9,833 nt of DNA from Fidelibacterota bacterium (GTDB lineage: Bacteria > Fidelibacterota > UBA2242 > B5-G15): contig QNCQ01000051.1 in the NCBI GenBank assembly GCA_003645825.1, positions 1 to 9,833 of the forward strand, given 5' to 3'. This document shows positions 1-7,700 of this stretch, one piece after another. Positions within the stretch are counted from its first letter, which is position 1; each line of letters starts with the position of its first letter. Both the position numbers and the translations under genes were made by a program. The notes under the pieces are model-generated. The model searched no databases and was not told the DNA's origin. It worked only from the letters and a program-made list of their open reading frames with translations.

Positions 1-683
1 GTATATGCTGCAAGGCCATATCCCCGAAAAAGGTACACCCCGGACAGATATACCCCCGATAAAAACCTGAGGACAAAAGTCTTCAGGATAAAAGCCTCTC
101 CATAAACCCCAAGATAATGGAACAATGAAAAAACAAAAGATGAAGCTACAACCGATAGAAAATAGCTACCTGCTTTTCCTAATCTCAAGATCTGTGTCAG
201 GAAAAAATTAAAACCTGTTATCAGTATCACCCTAAAGATAAATTCCTCATAGACACCGGCACCCAGAATAAGGACAAAATTCTGTTTTGCATTGAGACCT
301 AAGGAAATATCAAAATCAGCAATTTCCGAAAATATCAGGAAAAGTATCCCCGCATAAATGGATGATTCTGCAACTGCCAAAGGGAAATAATAAAACCTAA
401 AGCGTATCTCTCTTCTACTCCGTTCGTAGAAGTAATAACTAAATAGAAAAATAATTATCAGAACAAGTCCCACTGCATAAAATCCATAAACGTCGAAAAT
501 CGAAAAAAGTTGTCTAAATATAATATCCGCTCCATTCCTCAAACCTGTAACGTCTGAGTGATTCAGAAGGAAAATCAGAAGCTCATAACTGAATATCAAA
601 GGAAGCGAGATTAAAAAGCTGTAAAAAGGCTCTCTTGTCGCTCTTAGATAGTTGTAAAAAGAATGTGCAGGACCTATTGCCAA
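1..683 (-). CDS. CPBP-family (CAAX/Rce1-like) intramembrane metalloprotease, 3' end cut by window edge
   Basis: Reading the minus strand from a TTG at 683-681 gives 227 residues with no stop before the window edge, so the C-terminus is missing. The protein is strongly hydrophobic with about six membrane segments (roughly residues 20-41, 60-86, 98-121, 136-165, 173-191, 197-220). The CPBP motifs are present: motif 1 EEFIFR at 146-151 (paired Glu plus Arg) and motif 2 FSLFHY at 185-190 with the metal-binding His189. GLAAY at 223-227 looks like the beginning of the third motif, whose His would lie just outside. The N-terminal HSFYNYLRATREPFYS segment resembles bacterial CPBP proteins. In this family the active site lies within the membrane; substrates are not predictable here. 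No ATG or GTG gives a full N-terminus, and a stop lies a few codons upstream. The TTG begins one base after the distal lepA stop, suggesting translational coupling. Family call is firm, role unknown. Confidence 0.88.
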   Translation of the reverse strand, partial: MAIGPAHSFYNYLRATREPFYSFLISLPLIFSYELLIFLLNHSDVTGLRNGADIIFRQLFSIFDVYGFYAVGLVLIIIFLFSYYFYERSRREIRFRFYYFPLAVAESSIYAGILFLIFSEIADFDISLGLNAKQNFVLILGAGVYEEFIFRVILITGFNFFLTQILRLGKAGSYFLSVVASSFVFSLFHYLGVYGEAFILKTFVLRFLSGVYLSGVYLFRGYGLAAY

Positions 684-684
684 A

Positions 685-786
685 TTATTTTCCCACCTTC
701 AAAAGCGCAAAAAAGGCTTCCTGGGGAACCTCCACCCTGCCTATCTGTTTCAATCTCTTCTTTCCTTCCTTCTGCTTCTCAAGCAA
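685..786 (-). pseudogene. lepA: Detached C-terminal tail of LepA, in frame behind an internal TAA
   Basis: Immediately after the TAA at 787-789 the same frame continues for 33 codons and then ends at TAA 685-687. The 33 residues begin LLEKQKEGKKR and include VEVPQEAF and FALLKVGK, which is the expected LepA C-terminal tail (family pattern: RKKKLLxKQKEGKKRMKxxGxVxxPQEAFLAxL). The stop stands exactly where the family has a Lys codon, so a single base change from AAA to TAA explains it; no frameshift is needed. The tail has no other disabling change, so the lesion is either very recent, a sequence error, or read through. A TTG directly follows the stop (786-784) and could in principle restart translation, but no good Shine-Dalgarno precedes it. 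Confidence 0.85.
693..698 (-). promoter_or_regulatory. Ribosome binding site supporting the TTG start of the CPBP gene
   Basis: AGGTGG lies 9 bases upstream of the TTG at 683-681, inside the codons of the distal lepA tail. It is the best Shine-Dalgarno match near the only acceptable start between the upstream in-frame stop and the conserved N-terminal segment, and it decides the start choice. Confidence 0.55.
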
Positions 787-2466
787 TTACTTCTTTCTTG
801 TAATGTCCCCGCCATAGCATTTCGCTGTCACATTCTTTCTCAGAGGTTTTATAGTCTCTCTTGCAATTACCTTATTACCTATTGCTGCCTGAATAGCTAC
901 TTCAAATAACTGTCTTGGAATAAGCTCTTTCAACTTTCTACATAGTTCTCGGCCCTGATAGTAGGCCTTATCACGATGAGTTATAACAGAAAGTGCATCC
1001 ACAGATTCACCGGCAATCAGAATATCAAGTTTAACGAGCTCACCTCTTCTAAATCCTATATGTTCATAATCAAATGAAGCATAACCACGGGATATCGATT
1101 TCAACCTATCGTAAAAGTCAACTATGACTTCTGCAAGGGGGAGTTCAAAAACAATCAAAACCTTTTTAGGATCGAGATAGTGCGTTGATTTGTAAATACC
1201 CCTTTTATCTTTGCAGAGTTGTATTATGTTTCCAATATATTCCGTAGGGGTAATCATCTCAGCTCGGATATATGGCTCTTTAAGGTAGTCAATCTCCGCC
1301 TGCGGAGGCATCTTACCTGGATTATCAATCTCCACTTCTTCACCAGTTTTCAAAACGGCGACATACTTTACATTGGGCATTGTGGTCACAAGTTCCAGAT
1401 TAAACTCCCGTTCCAATCTCTCCTGCACCACCTCCATGTGCAGCAGACCAAGATACCCTACTCTGAAACCAAACCCAAGTGCGGCTGAGGTCTCAGGCTC
1501 AAAAATAATGGCTGAATCATTCAGTTTCATTTTTTCAAGGGCAGACCTCAGATCATCATAATCCTCACTATTAACAGGGTATAATCCGCTGAAGACCATG
1601 GGCTTAATCTCTCTGTACCCAGGCAAAGGCTCAGACGCCGGGTTCTTTTTACCCGTGATCGTGTCTCCAACCCTCACCTTCGTTATCTCCTTTATCCCCG
1701 CAATAAGATAGCCGACATCTCCTGATCCCAATTTATCTACCTTCACCCTCCCCAATCTGAAAATACCCACCTCTGAAACCTCGTACTCGGACTCATGTGA
1801 GAAAAGCTTTATAACATCTCCTGGCCTCACCTCTCCTTCAAACACCCTGACATAGGGGATTGCACCACGGAAGGAATCGAAAGTGGAATCAAAAATTAAC
1901 GCTCTCAAAGGGCTATCTTTTTTAATCTCTGGTGAGGGAACTCTTTTTATAACTTCTTCAAGAAGTTTTACAACTCCCTCCCCGGTTTTTGCACTCACCA
2001 GAAGAATCTCATCTTCGCCACAACCTATCAAATCGACAATTTGCTTCGTTACCTGTTCAACCTCTGCTCCCGGTAGATCAATCTTGTTGATCACAGGAAT
2101 AATGACAAGGTCATTCTCAATTGCAAGATAGGCGTTTGTCACAGTCTGAGCCTCCACACCCTGGGTAGCATCAACAAGCAGTATAGCACCCTCACATGCA
2201 GCAAGACTTCTTGAAACCTCGTAGTTAAAATCTACGTGCCCGGGAGTATCTATAAGATTTAACTTATACCCATGGTATTGCATCTGAATTGGATGAGACT
2301 TAATAGTGATCCCCCTCTCTCTCTCCAGGTCCATATTATCAAGAATCTGATCAACCATTTCTTCTTTCCTGACAGTGCCGGTAATTTCCAGAAACCGATC
2401 AGCCAGTGTCGACTTACCATGGTCTATATGTGCTATAATGCAAAAATTCCTGACCCGCGGATCCAC
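787..2466 (-). CDS. lepA: Elongation factor 4 (LepA) GTPase, terminated early by an in-frame stop
   Basis: This is a ribosome-associated translational GTPase of the EF-G/LepA family. All G motifs are visible: G1 AHIDHGKST at residues 12-20, G2 RGIT at 51-54, G3 DTPGH at 73-77, G4 NKID at 127-130 and G5 SAK at 158-160. Domain II and the EF-G-like domains follow, then the LepA-specific C-terminal domain including the CYGGDITRKK stretch. The open frame gives 559 residues, shorter than the roughly 600 typical of the family; adding the stop codon position and the in-frame tail (685-786) gives 593, so the missing length is exactly the detached tail. The start is a GTG, 14 bases after the nadD stop; it puts RNFCIIAHIDHGKS at the usual distance from the N-terminus and no better in-frame start exists before upstream stops. 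It is co-transcribed with nadD upstream and the CPBP gene downstream. Whether the 559-residue form is functional cannot be told from sequence. Confidence 0.93.
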   Translation of the reverse strand: MDPRVRNFCIIAHIDHGKSTLADRFLEITGTVRKEEMVDQILDNMDLERERGITIKSHPIQMQYHGYKLNLIDTPGHVDFNYEVSRSLAACEGAILLVDATQGVEAQTVTNAYLAIENDLVIIPVINKIDLPGAEVEQVTKQIVDLIGCGEDEILLVSAKTGEGVVKLLEEVIKRVPSPEIKKDSPLRALIFDSTFDSFRGAIPYVRVFEGEVRPGDVIKLFSHESEYEVSEVGIFRLGRVKVDKLGSGDVGYLIAGIKEITKVRVGDTITGKKNPASEPLPGYREIKPMVFSGLYPVNSEDYDDLRSALEKMKLNDSAIIFEPETSAALGFGFRVGYLGLLHMEVVQERLEREFNLELVTTMPNVKYVAVLKTGEEVEIDNPGKMPPQAEIDYLKEPYIRAEMITPTEYIGNIIQLCKDKRGIYKSTHYLDPKKVLIVFELPLAEVIVDFYDRLKSISRGYASFDYEHIGFRRGELVKLDILIAGESVDALSVITHRDKAYYQGRELCRKLKELIPRQLFEVAIQAAIGNKVIARETIKPLRKNVTAKCYGGDITRKK

Positions 2467-2477
2467 CCCTGTACCAA

Positions 2478-2482
2478 CCCCT
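2478..2482 (-). promoter_or_regulatory. Likely ribosome binding site for lepA
   Basis: AGGGG lies 11 bases upstream of the GTG start and overlaps the nadD stop codon TAG. The spacing is a little long, but the flanking sequence is G-rich and no better candidate is present, so lepA translation is probably coupled to nadD. Confidence 0.4.
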
Positions 2483-3065
2483 ATTTGTATAACCCCCTTG
2501 AATTTATATATCTATTAACTTCATCTGTAACCAGATACCTGATACTCTGACCTCTCTTGACCATCTCCCTTATTTCTCTTGAAGAAATGTCTATCAAAGG
2601 AGTCCTGAGAAATACAACATTCTTTCTGTAATCATCTTTCACTCTATTGACATCAAAACCCGGTCTGGGAAACACAACAACCCTGCATGTATCCAGAATC
2701 TTATCGGGAGATTTCCAGTTGTCAAAATCGAGAAGATTATCCGATCCAATGGCAAAAAAAAGATTGTCTCTGGACAGTTTGAAATTATTCTTTACCTCCC
2801 TTATCGTATCGATAGAATACGAAATCCCGCCCCGTTTTATCTCTATCTCAAGAACTGCAAAGCTATCATTGCTACGAATCGAAAGCTCCACCATTCGCAA
2901 TCTATCTTCCACCGATGAAAAATGCTCCCCCTTTTTATGAGGAGGAATAAAAGCAGGGACAAAAAACACTTTCTCAATATCCAGAAAATTTAACAGAGCC
3001 TGCCCCAGGATAAGATGCCCCACATGTGGAGGGTCGAAAGTACCTCCGAATAACGCTATCCTCAC
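2481..3065 (-). CDS. nadD: Nicotinate-nucleotide adenylyltransferase
   Basis: This cytoplasmic enzyme transfers AMP from ATP to nicotinate mononucleotide, giving deamido-NAD in NAD biosynthesis. The 194 residues match the normal family length. The nucleotidyltransferase signature GGTFDPPHVGH is at residues 7-17, with the HxGH-type His14 and His17. Further family features are FVPAFIPPHK at 35-44, SYSIDTI at 82-88, the IGSDNLLDFDNW segment at 106-117, and the C-terminal ISSREIR motif at 160-166 followed by RYLVTDEVNRYI. The start is GTG, overlapping the stop of the upstream TPR lipoprotein gene as GTGA, with a purine-rich region before it. It begins directly at the conserved beta strand (RIALFGGTF), which leaves no room for a later start. 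The gene ends 14 bases before lepA. Nothing unusual is seen in its active site. Confidence 0.97.
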   Translation of the reverse strand: MRIALFGGTFDPPHVGHLILGQALLNFLDIEKVFFVPAFIPPHKKGEHFSSVEDRLRMVELSIRSNDSFAVLEIEIKRGGISYSIDTIREVKNNFKLSRDNLFFAIGSDNLLDFDNWKSPDKILDTCRVVVFPRPGFDVNRVKDDYRKNVVFLRTPLIDISSREIREMVKRGQSIRYLVTDEVNRYINSRGLYK

Positions 3066-3844
3066 CTTTTTCTCTTCTCTTTTTCAATCTTTTTAAGCTC
3101 TCTCTGGTATACTCTCTTTAGTTTTTCAACCATCTTCTGAACGTGAGGACTTTCCTTGTCATTGTACTTTGCAAGAATTTCCTCATACTTATCGAAATCC
3201 CGCAACTTTACATAACAATATGCCTTCCCCAATTCCGCGTCATCCACCCAATCCGTATCATAATAACTTTCCAACACCAGATCAAAATATATCAAAGCCG
3301 CATTATACTCCCTAAGTTTTATATAAAGCTTCCCAGCCTCATAGAGTTTCCTTGCAAGTTTATTCCTGAGTTCATATATCAACTTCTCGGCTTCTTTGCA
3401 AAATTTACTGTCCGGATATGTATCTATGAAATCCTGAAGAGATTGGATCGCCTTTCTGGTATATTCCTGATCAAGCTGAAACTTCGGAGACAGTTTGTAA
3501 TAAGAATACCCTATCTTGAAAGCTGCCCTTTCTACATAATCACTATAGGGAAACCTGCTTATTAGCTCCTCGTATTCATTAATAGCAAGGAGGTATTCCT
3601 TCTTTTTTAGATAGCACTCCCCGGTGTAAAACTTTGCATCATCCACATACTCACTACCGGGATAATTCAAAAGTACAACATCAAATTTCTCTATCGCTTT
3701 ATCCCACTTCTTCTTCTTAAAAAACTTCATCCCTGCTTTATAATAATCATAGCCGCTCTTTAAAACCATCTCCTTTTGTCCTGAACATCCTGCCAGGAAC
3801 AATATGGCAGGAACAAAAATCCACCATGCAGAAAATCTCTTCAT
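3062..3844 (-). CDS. bamD: BamD/YfiO-like TPR outer-membrane assembly lipoprotein
   Basis: The 260-residue protein opens with a lipoprotein signal peptide: basic MKR, a hydrophobic core, then lipobox LAGC with the lipidated Cys at residue 20. The mature part is helical repeats of TPR type, roughly 31-64, 69-101, 106-145, 163-195 and 198-228. Repeat signatures YPGSEYVDDA (61-70), FPYSDYVERA (98-107) and YPDSKF (143-148) are the style of BamD, as is the QEYTRKAIQSLQDFI stretch (126-140). BamD is the periplasm-facing lipoprotein partner of BamA in inserting outer-membrane beta-barrels. The C-terminus is very basic (KKIEKEKRKR). Start ATG is preceded by AGGGTGA (3851-3857) at 6 bases. Its position two genes after a predicted barrel protein fits the role. 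A generic TPR lipoprotein of the CpoB/YbgF kind is the alternative; the lipobox and repeat spacing favour BamD. Confidence 0.82.
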   Translation of the reverse strand: MKRFSAWWIFVPAILFLAGCSGQKEMVLKSGYDYYKAGMKFFKKKKWDKAIEKFDVVLLNYPGSEYVDDAKFYTGECYLKKKEYLLAINEYEELISRFPYSDYVERAAFKIGYSYYKLSPKFQLDQEYTRKAIQSLQDFIDTYPDSKFCKEAEKLIYELRNKLARKLYEAGKLYIKLREYNAALIYFDLVLESYYDTDWVDDAELGKAYCYVKLRDFDKYEEILAKYNDKESPHVQKMVEKLKRVYQRELKKIEKEKRKR

Positions 3845-3863
3845 CTGACTTCACCCTGTCATT

Positions 3864-4760
3864 TCAAAACGCTACCGATAGTCTTATCCCTCTTACAGGA
3901 TTTTTATATCTATAATCGGTGATAATTGCCATGTTCCAACTAAATTTATTTCTATCTGCTGCTTCTTTGTGTTTAGCAGTTATCAAAGCATCGAAAGCAC
4001 TGATTACATGGTTAAACATTATGGCCGACACAAATGCAGTAGCCACCTCAAAAGCCTTATTCGCGTCCCATCTCATAGATAAATACTTATCCCTGTTTGG
4101 ACTCATAAATAAGGTATCAGATCTTTCATTGTACTCTAAGAAATCATCCCATCCAGAAGCAAATTGATCATATTTCCCGATATTTTCATAATACTCATCG
4201 TCTTTTACCGGCTCAAACTCTTCATGTTTGATCATATCTTCCCACTCACCGGGGAAATAGATATCCAGGGAGTCATCAATCGCTGGATACTCCTGCCCGC
4301 CATATTCTATCCAGATTACATGCGTTTCAGATTTTGAATCTTTCAACCCCGTGAGATCGTTAAGAAGACCATCAAGATACCATCGTTTAAGATCCCAGTG
4401 TTCGTCTGCAAACTTTTTATATTCCTCAACAAGTCTATTGCCCTTGCTGTTATATGTGAAATAAAGAGCCCAAAAGGAAGCTTCCAGCCCTGCAAAGACG
4501 GCAGCTTTCAATTTAGATCCAGAATAAAATTCACCAGCACCAGGTACTGCAAGTGACATCAAAAAAGCTCTTCTGACTCGTTTTGAGTAAAAAAATCCTG
4601 TATCTTCTTCAGTATCAACCTGCGAATACTTTAATGCTGCTATAAGTTTCTCCTTCTCCTGAGAAGGATGAAAAATATCCCCTACTTGCGGGAAAGCATT
4701 GCTACCAGTAATCAGGAAAATCATAGTAAAAATTGCAAAATATTTGGCGTAAGCTCTCAT
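3864..4760 (-). CDS. DUF5683-like exported membrane protein of unknown function
   Basis: The 298-residue protein starts with a signal peptide or anchor (hydrophobic about 8-20, possible cleavage after SNA at 20-22). A second hydrophobic block at 65-103 contains SLAVPGAGEFYSG (69-81), which resembles the PGxGQxYxG turn seen in DUF5683/TM2-like proteins. A third block at about 236-262 carries an N-x-x-x-S-x-x-D-A pattern (N250, S254, D257, A258) often found at the equivalent place in such proteins. Between the last two membrane blocks lies an acidic, aromatic, charged loop of about 130 residues (104-235). The C-terminus RGIRLSVAF looks like a beta strand. The start is an ATG with a strong Shine-Dalgarno, 12 bases after the barrel protein gene and 19 before the BamD-like gene. 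Function is not known; position suggests an envelope role. The family assignment is from motif memory, not a search. Confidence 0.72.
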   Translation of the reverse strand: MRAYAKYFAIFTMIFLITGSNAFPQVGDIFHPSQEKEKLIAALKYSQVDTEEDTGFFYSKRVRRAFLMSLAVPGAGEFYSGSKLKAAVFAGLEASFWALYFTYNSKGNRLVEEYKKFADEHWDLKRWYLDGLLNDLTGLKDSKSETHVIWIEYGGQEYPAIDDSLDIYFPGEWEDMIKHEEFEPVKDDEYYENIGKYDQFASGWDDFLEYNERSDTLFMSPNRDKYLSMRWDANKAFEVATAFVSAIMFNHVISAFDALITAKHKEAADRNKFSWNMAIITDYRYKNPVRGIRLSVAF

Positions 4761-4764
4761 TTTG

Positions 4765-4771
4765 CACCTCC
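4765..4771 (-). promoter_or_regulatory. Strong ribosome binding site of the DUF5683-like gene
   Basis: GGAGGTG sits 4 bases before the ATG at 4760-4758 in the 12-base gap after the upstream stop. It is the best Shine-Dalgarno match noticed in the window and suggests that this gene is initiated independently rather than only by coupling. Confidence 0.7.
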
Positions 4772-4772
4772 A

Positions 4773-7700
4773 TTAGATTCCAAAAGACATGGTAAAATAA
4801 AACCTGAGTTTTTTCCCATATTCATTTCTCCTGTCACCATTCGTCCATTCAACCCTGTCAAACCCATACGCAAAGTCAAAAGTTAAAGATAAAGGATATG
4901 AATAAAAAGAAAAACCACTGAGGATAAGTTCTACTCCTGCATCTTTTTTAAAATCTTTAATCCATCTCTTAGTTACGCCATAGGAATCCTTTAAGAACTC
5001 TTTAATCCCAACCTTTCTCTTTCCCTCTATTCCATTCCAGGCATTTCCTGCCTCAAAATAAATCCCGATAAACGCATTACTAAGGCAAAAGGTAGGCAAA
5101 GAAATACTTTTCTCCCTGAAAATAGGCGCTTTTATAGTATAATGAACAGAAAAAAGATTCCTGCCCTCAATACTATAATACGGATACCCTCTTAAACCCG
5201 GAAGACTCCCAGCAAAAAAATAGAAAAAGGAGTCAACATCATACTTAGAGATCCACCCCGCTTGCCACCGAAGGGATGATGTAATCTTTTTAGCAGGCAC
5301 CAACCTCTTATAAATCACCCCGTTCATATAAATTTTCCAGTAATAGTTCTTCTTATAAATTTCCCTCAGTGTTGCATAATCTTCATATATTCCAAAATCC
5401 TTGAGAAAATGGTCGTAATTGCGAGAAACCTCTAAACGCAGATTTAATCCTTCTTCAGGATTGCTTTCGGAGTTAATAACTGGGACCAGCTTATGGTACT
5501 TCCAGGTCAGGATAAAATCAACACCCCGATAGTAATTATAAGAAAAGGGATTGGTATAGATATTCTGAGCTGGAATCCACTCCTGAACTGTAGCCCTGTA
5601 CTTAGAATACACGGCCCTAAAATCAACTCCTGCAATCACACCTAGCGGGTGAGAAACACCAACATCGAGCTCTATTAATTCAAATTTGTATTTTGTCCGG
5701 GCTGGATAAGATTCATATATTTTTAGGCTTCGCGAAACCTTTCTCCTGAGATTATAAAATTCCATGTACAAAGTTGGTTTCCACTTCCTTACTTCTAAAA
5801 TCAGAGCAAGATCTCTGTCCAGCAATCTATTGACTGTAAAACCTCCCGAAAGCGACATTTTCTCCAGCATCTCACTGGAAAAAAAATAAATGCCCGGCTT
5901 CAACGTCCCATAGTCAATCATCAATGTTGGAAGAAAGAAAAATATCGAATACTGAGTCTGATAGGGCCTGGAAACAAAGTCTTTATCTTTGACGCTGGAT
6001 AGCCTGGGTATCATGCTTTCGTAATCGTAGTATTCTGCAAGCTTTTCATCTATCGGCCTACAATTCTCAATCATTGCAATCTTAAACGAAGAACCCTCAA
6101 ACAAGGAGTACACAAGTTCACCTTTTGCGTTCACACTCGGGGAAAAAGCTCCTCCCACAACGTTGGTTACAAGCTCTCTATGACCATCGATAAGAGACAC
6201 ACGATAAATATTAAAAATCCCTGTCTCATCTGAAGAAAAATAGAGCCACCTGCTATCAGGACTGAAGTAAGGATCACGTGTATCACATTTCTCTCCTAAG
6301 AGCAGCCTAAGTTCTCCACTTTTCATATCATAAATGTAAATATCTCTGCCATGATCCAGCAGACAATCAAAAGCCAGCTTCTTGCCATCGGGTGACCAAA
6401 CCGCAGTGAAAAGTTGCTCTCCATTATTAAATTCAGTTATCTGCCTTTCTGACATGTCTTCAAGGTTTAAAACAACAAGGTTTGAGGTACCATCTTTTCC
6501 GGTAACGAATGCAAGAAATTTTCCATCGGGAGAAAGGGAGGGATTATACGCCCGTCTCCACTTTGTTATCTGCTTTTCTTTCCTATTCTCCAAATCGTAC
6601 GAATAAATATCGTAGTAGATGGAACCATATTTGTTTGGCTTACTCTTCTTTGTAAAATAGATAATCCTGCCATCCCGGGAGCAGGTAATTCTTGATCTGA
6701 CTCCCTTCAGAACGAGCCTGGTTCTATTTGTTTTCCTATTAAAAACATAAAGTGATGTCTGGGAAATATAATCCTGTCCTTTATTTGATAGAAAAAAAAT
6801 CAAAGAATCTCCAACCCAGTGAGGGAAAATCTGTGATGTAGCTCCATCTTTTACTATGGTTTTCCCTTTAACCTCATTTTGTTTAATTGTCTGCGTCAGC
6901 GACCTGTATCTTTTTGTAATGAAATTTTTCCACTCGTTGTATATCTCAAATCCAGTTTTACCAGTAACTTCTTTGAATGCACGATTAATAGTTAGATTTT
7001 TTATTTCTTTCATCCTTTTGAACACTTTACCTGGGACATCATCGCCATATTTGTCGACAATATAAGAGGTTAAGGCAAAACCCTGATTGTATACACTTTC
7101 GTTGCCTATTCCGCTATACCCGAAATGATTCATATCTTCAAAAGAAAGTAAACGATCGTTCAACACCCTATCTCTTAGTATCATATCTCTATGAGAGTCC
7201 CAGAAATCATTAGGGCAGCCTCTGTACATGTATTGAGCAACTCCCTCAGCCAGCCACATAGGGATAACAACCCCCGGAAACGGATATATCGCCATCACAT
7301 AGGGATAGCCATAAAGTACATCGTCTCTTTTCTCATCTTCATAACTATAGACTTGAAAGTACATTCCCGGTATCTTTCTGGAAAATTTCATTGAACTCTG
7401 TAAAGAAACGATATGTGTAAACTCATGGGTTACAACATCCCACAACCAGTTATGGCTCCCCCTCAAAATGAAGTCTAACGGAGTCGCCCATATCAGAATC
7501 TTATTGTCATAATAATATGCAGCCCCATTTGAGTAATCATCTGTATCTTTGATTATCAGTTGAGTCTTGCTATCTGGCTCATATCCGTAAAATTCAGTTA
7601 CAGGCTTGTATATTTTTTCAGCAATTTCTGCCACTCTCTTTGCAGTCCACTCTGCTCCATTGTGATAGTGCACGAGAAAGTGTTCGGTCTCTATAGTATA

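Noticed and set aside
787..789. Genetic code change with TAA read as an amino acid
   Set aside because: TAA ends the barrel-protein gene at 4773-4775 immediately before a well-formed ribosome binding site and start, and also ends the lepA tail at 685-687, so TAA acts as a normal stop here.
635..817. Plus-strand open frame of 60 codons over the lepA/CPBP junction
   Set aside because: It lies antisense to the conserved LepA tail and the CPBP N-terminus; composition is low-complexity Phe/Ser, as expected from a shadow frame.
1219..2550. Several plus-strand open frames of 60-92 codons opposite lepA and the end of nadD
   Set aside because: All are antisense to strongly conserved coding sequence and show no recognisable domain or convincing start context.
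3143..3565. Plus-strand 140-codon open frame opposite the BamD-like gene
   Set aside because: The Ile/Phe/Leu-rich translation is the mirror of Lys/Glu/Tyr-rich TPR coding on the other strand; no family is recognised.
4761..4772. Alternative ATG overlapping the barrel-gene stop (TAATG) as start of the DUF5683-like gene
   Set aside because: That ATG (4773-4771) is out of frame with the signal peptide and the rest of the protein; the ATG at 4760-4758 has the proper Shine-Dalgarno.
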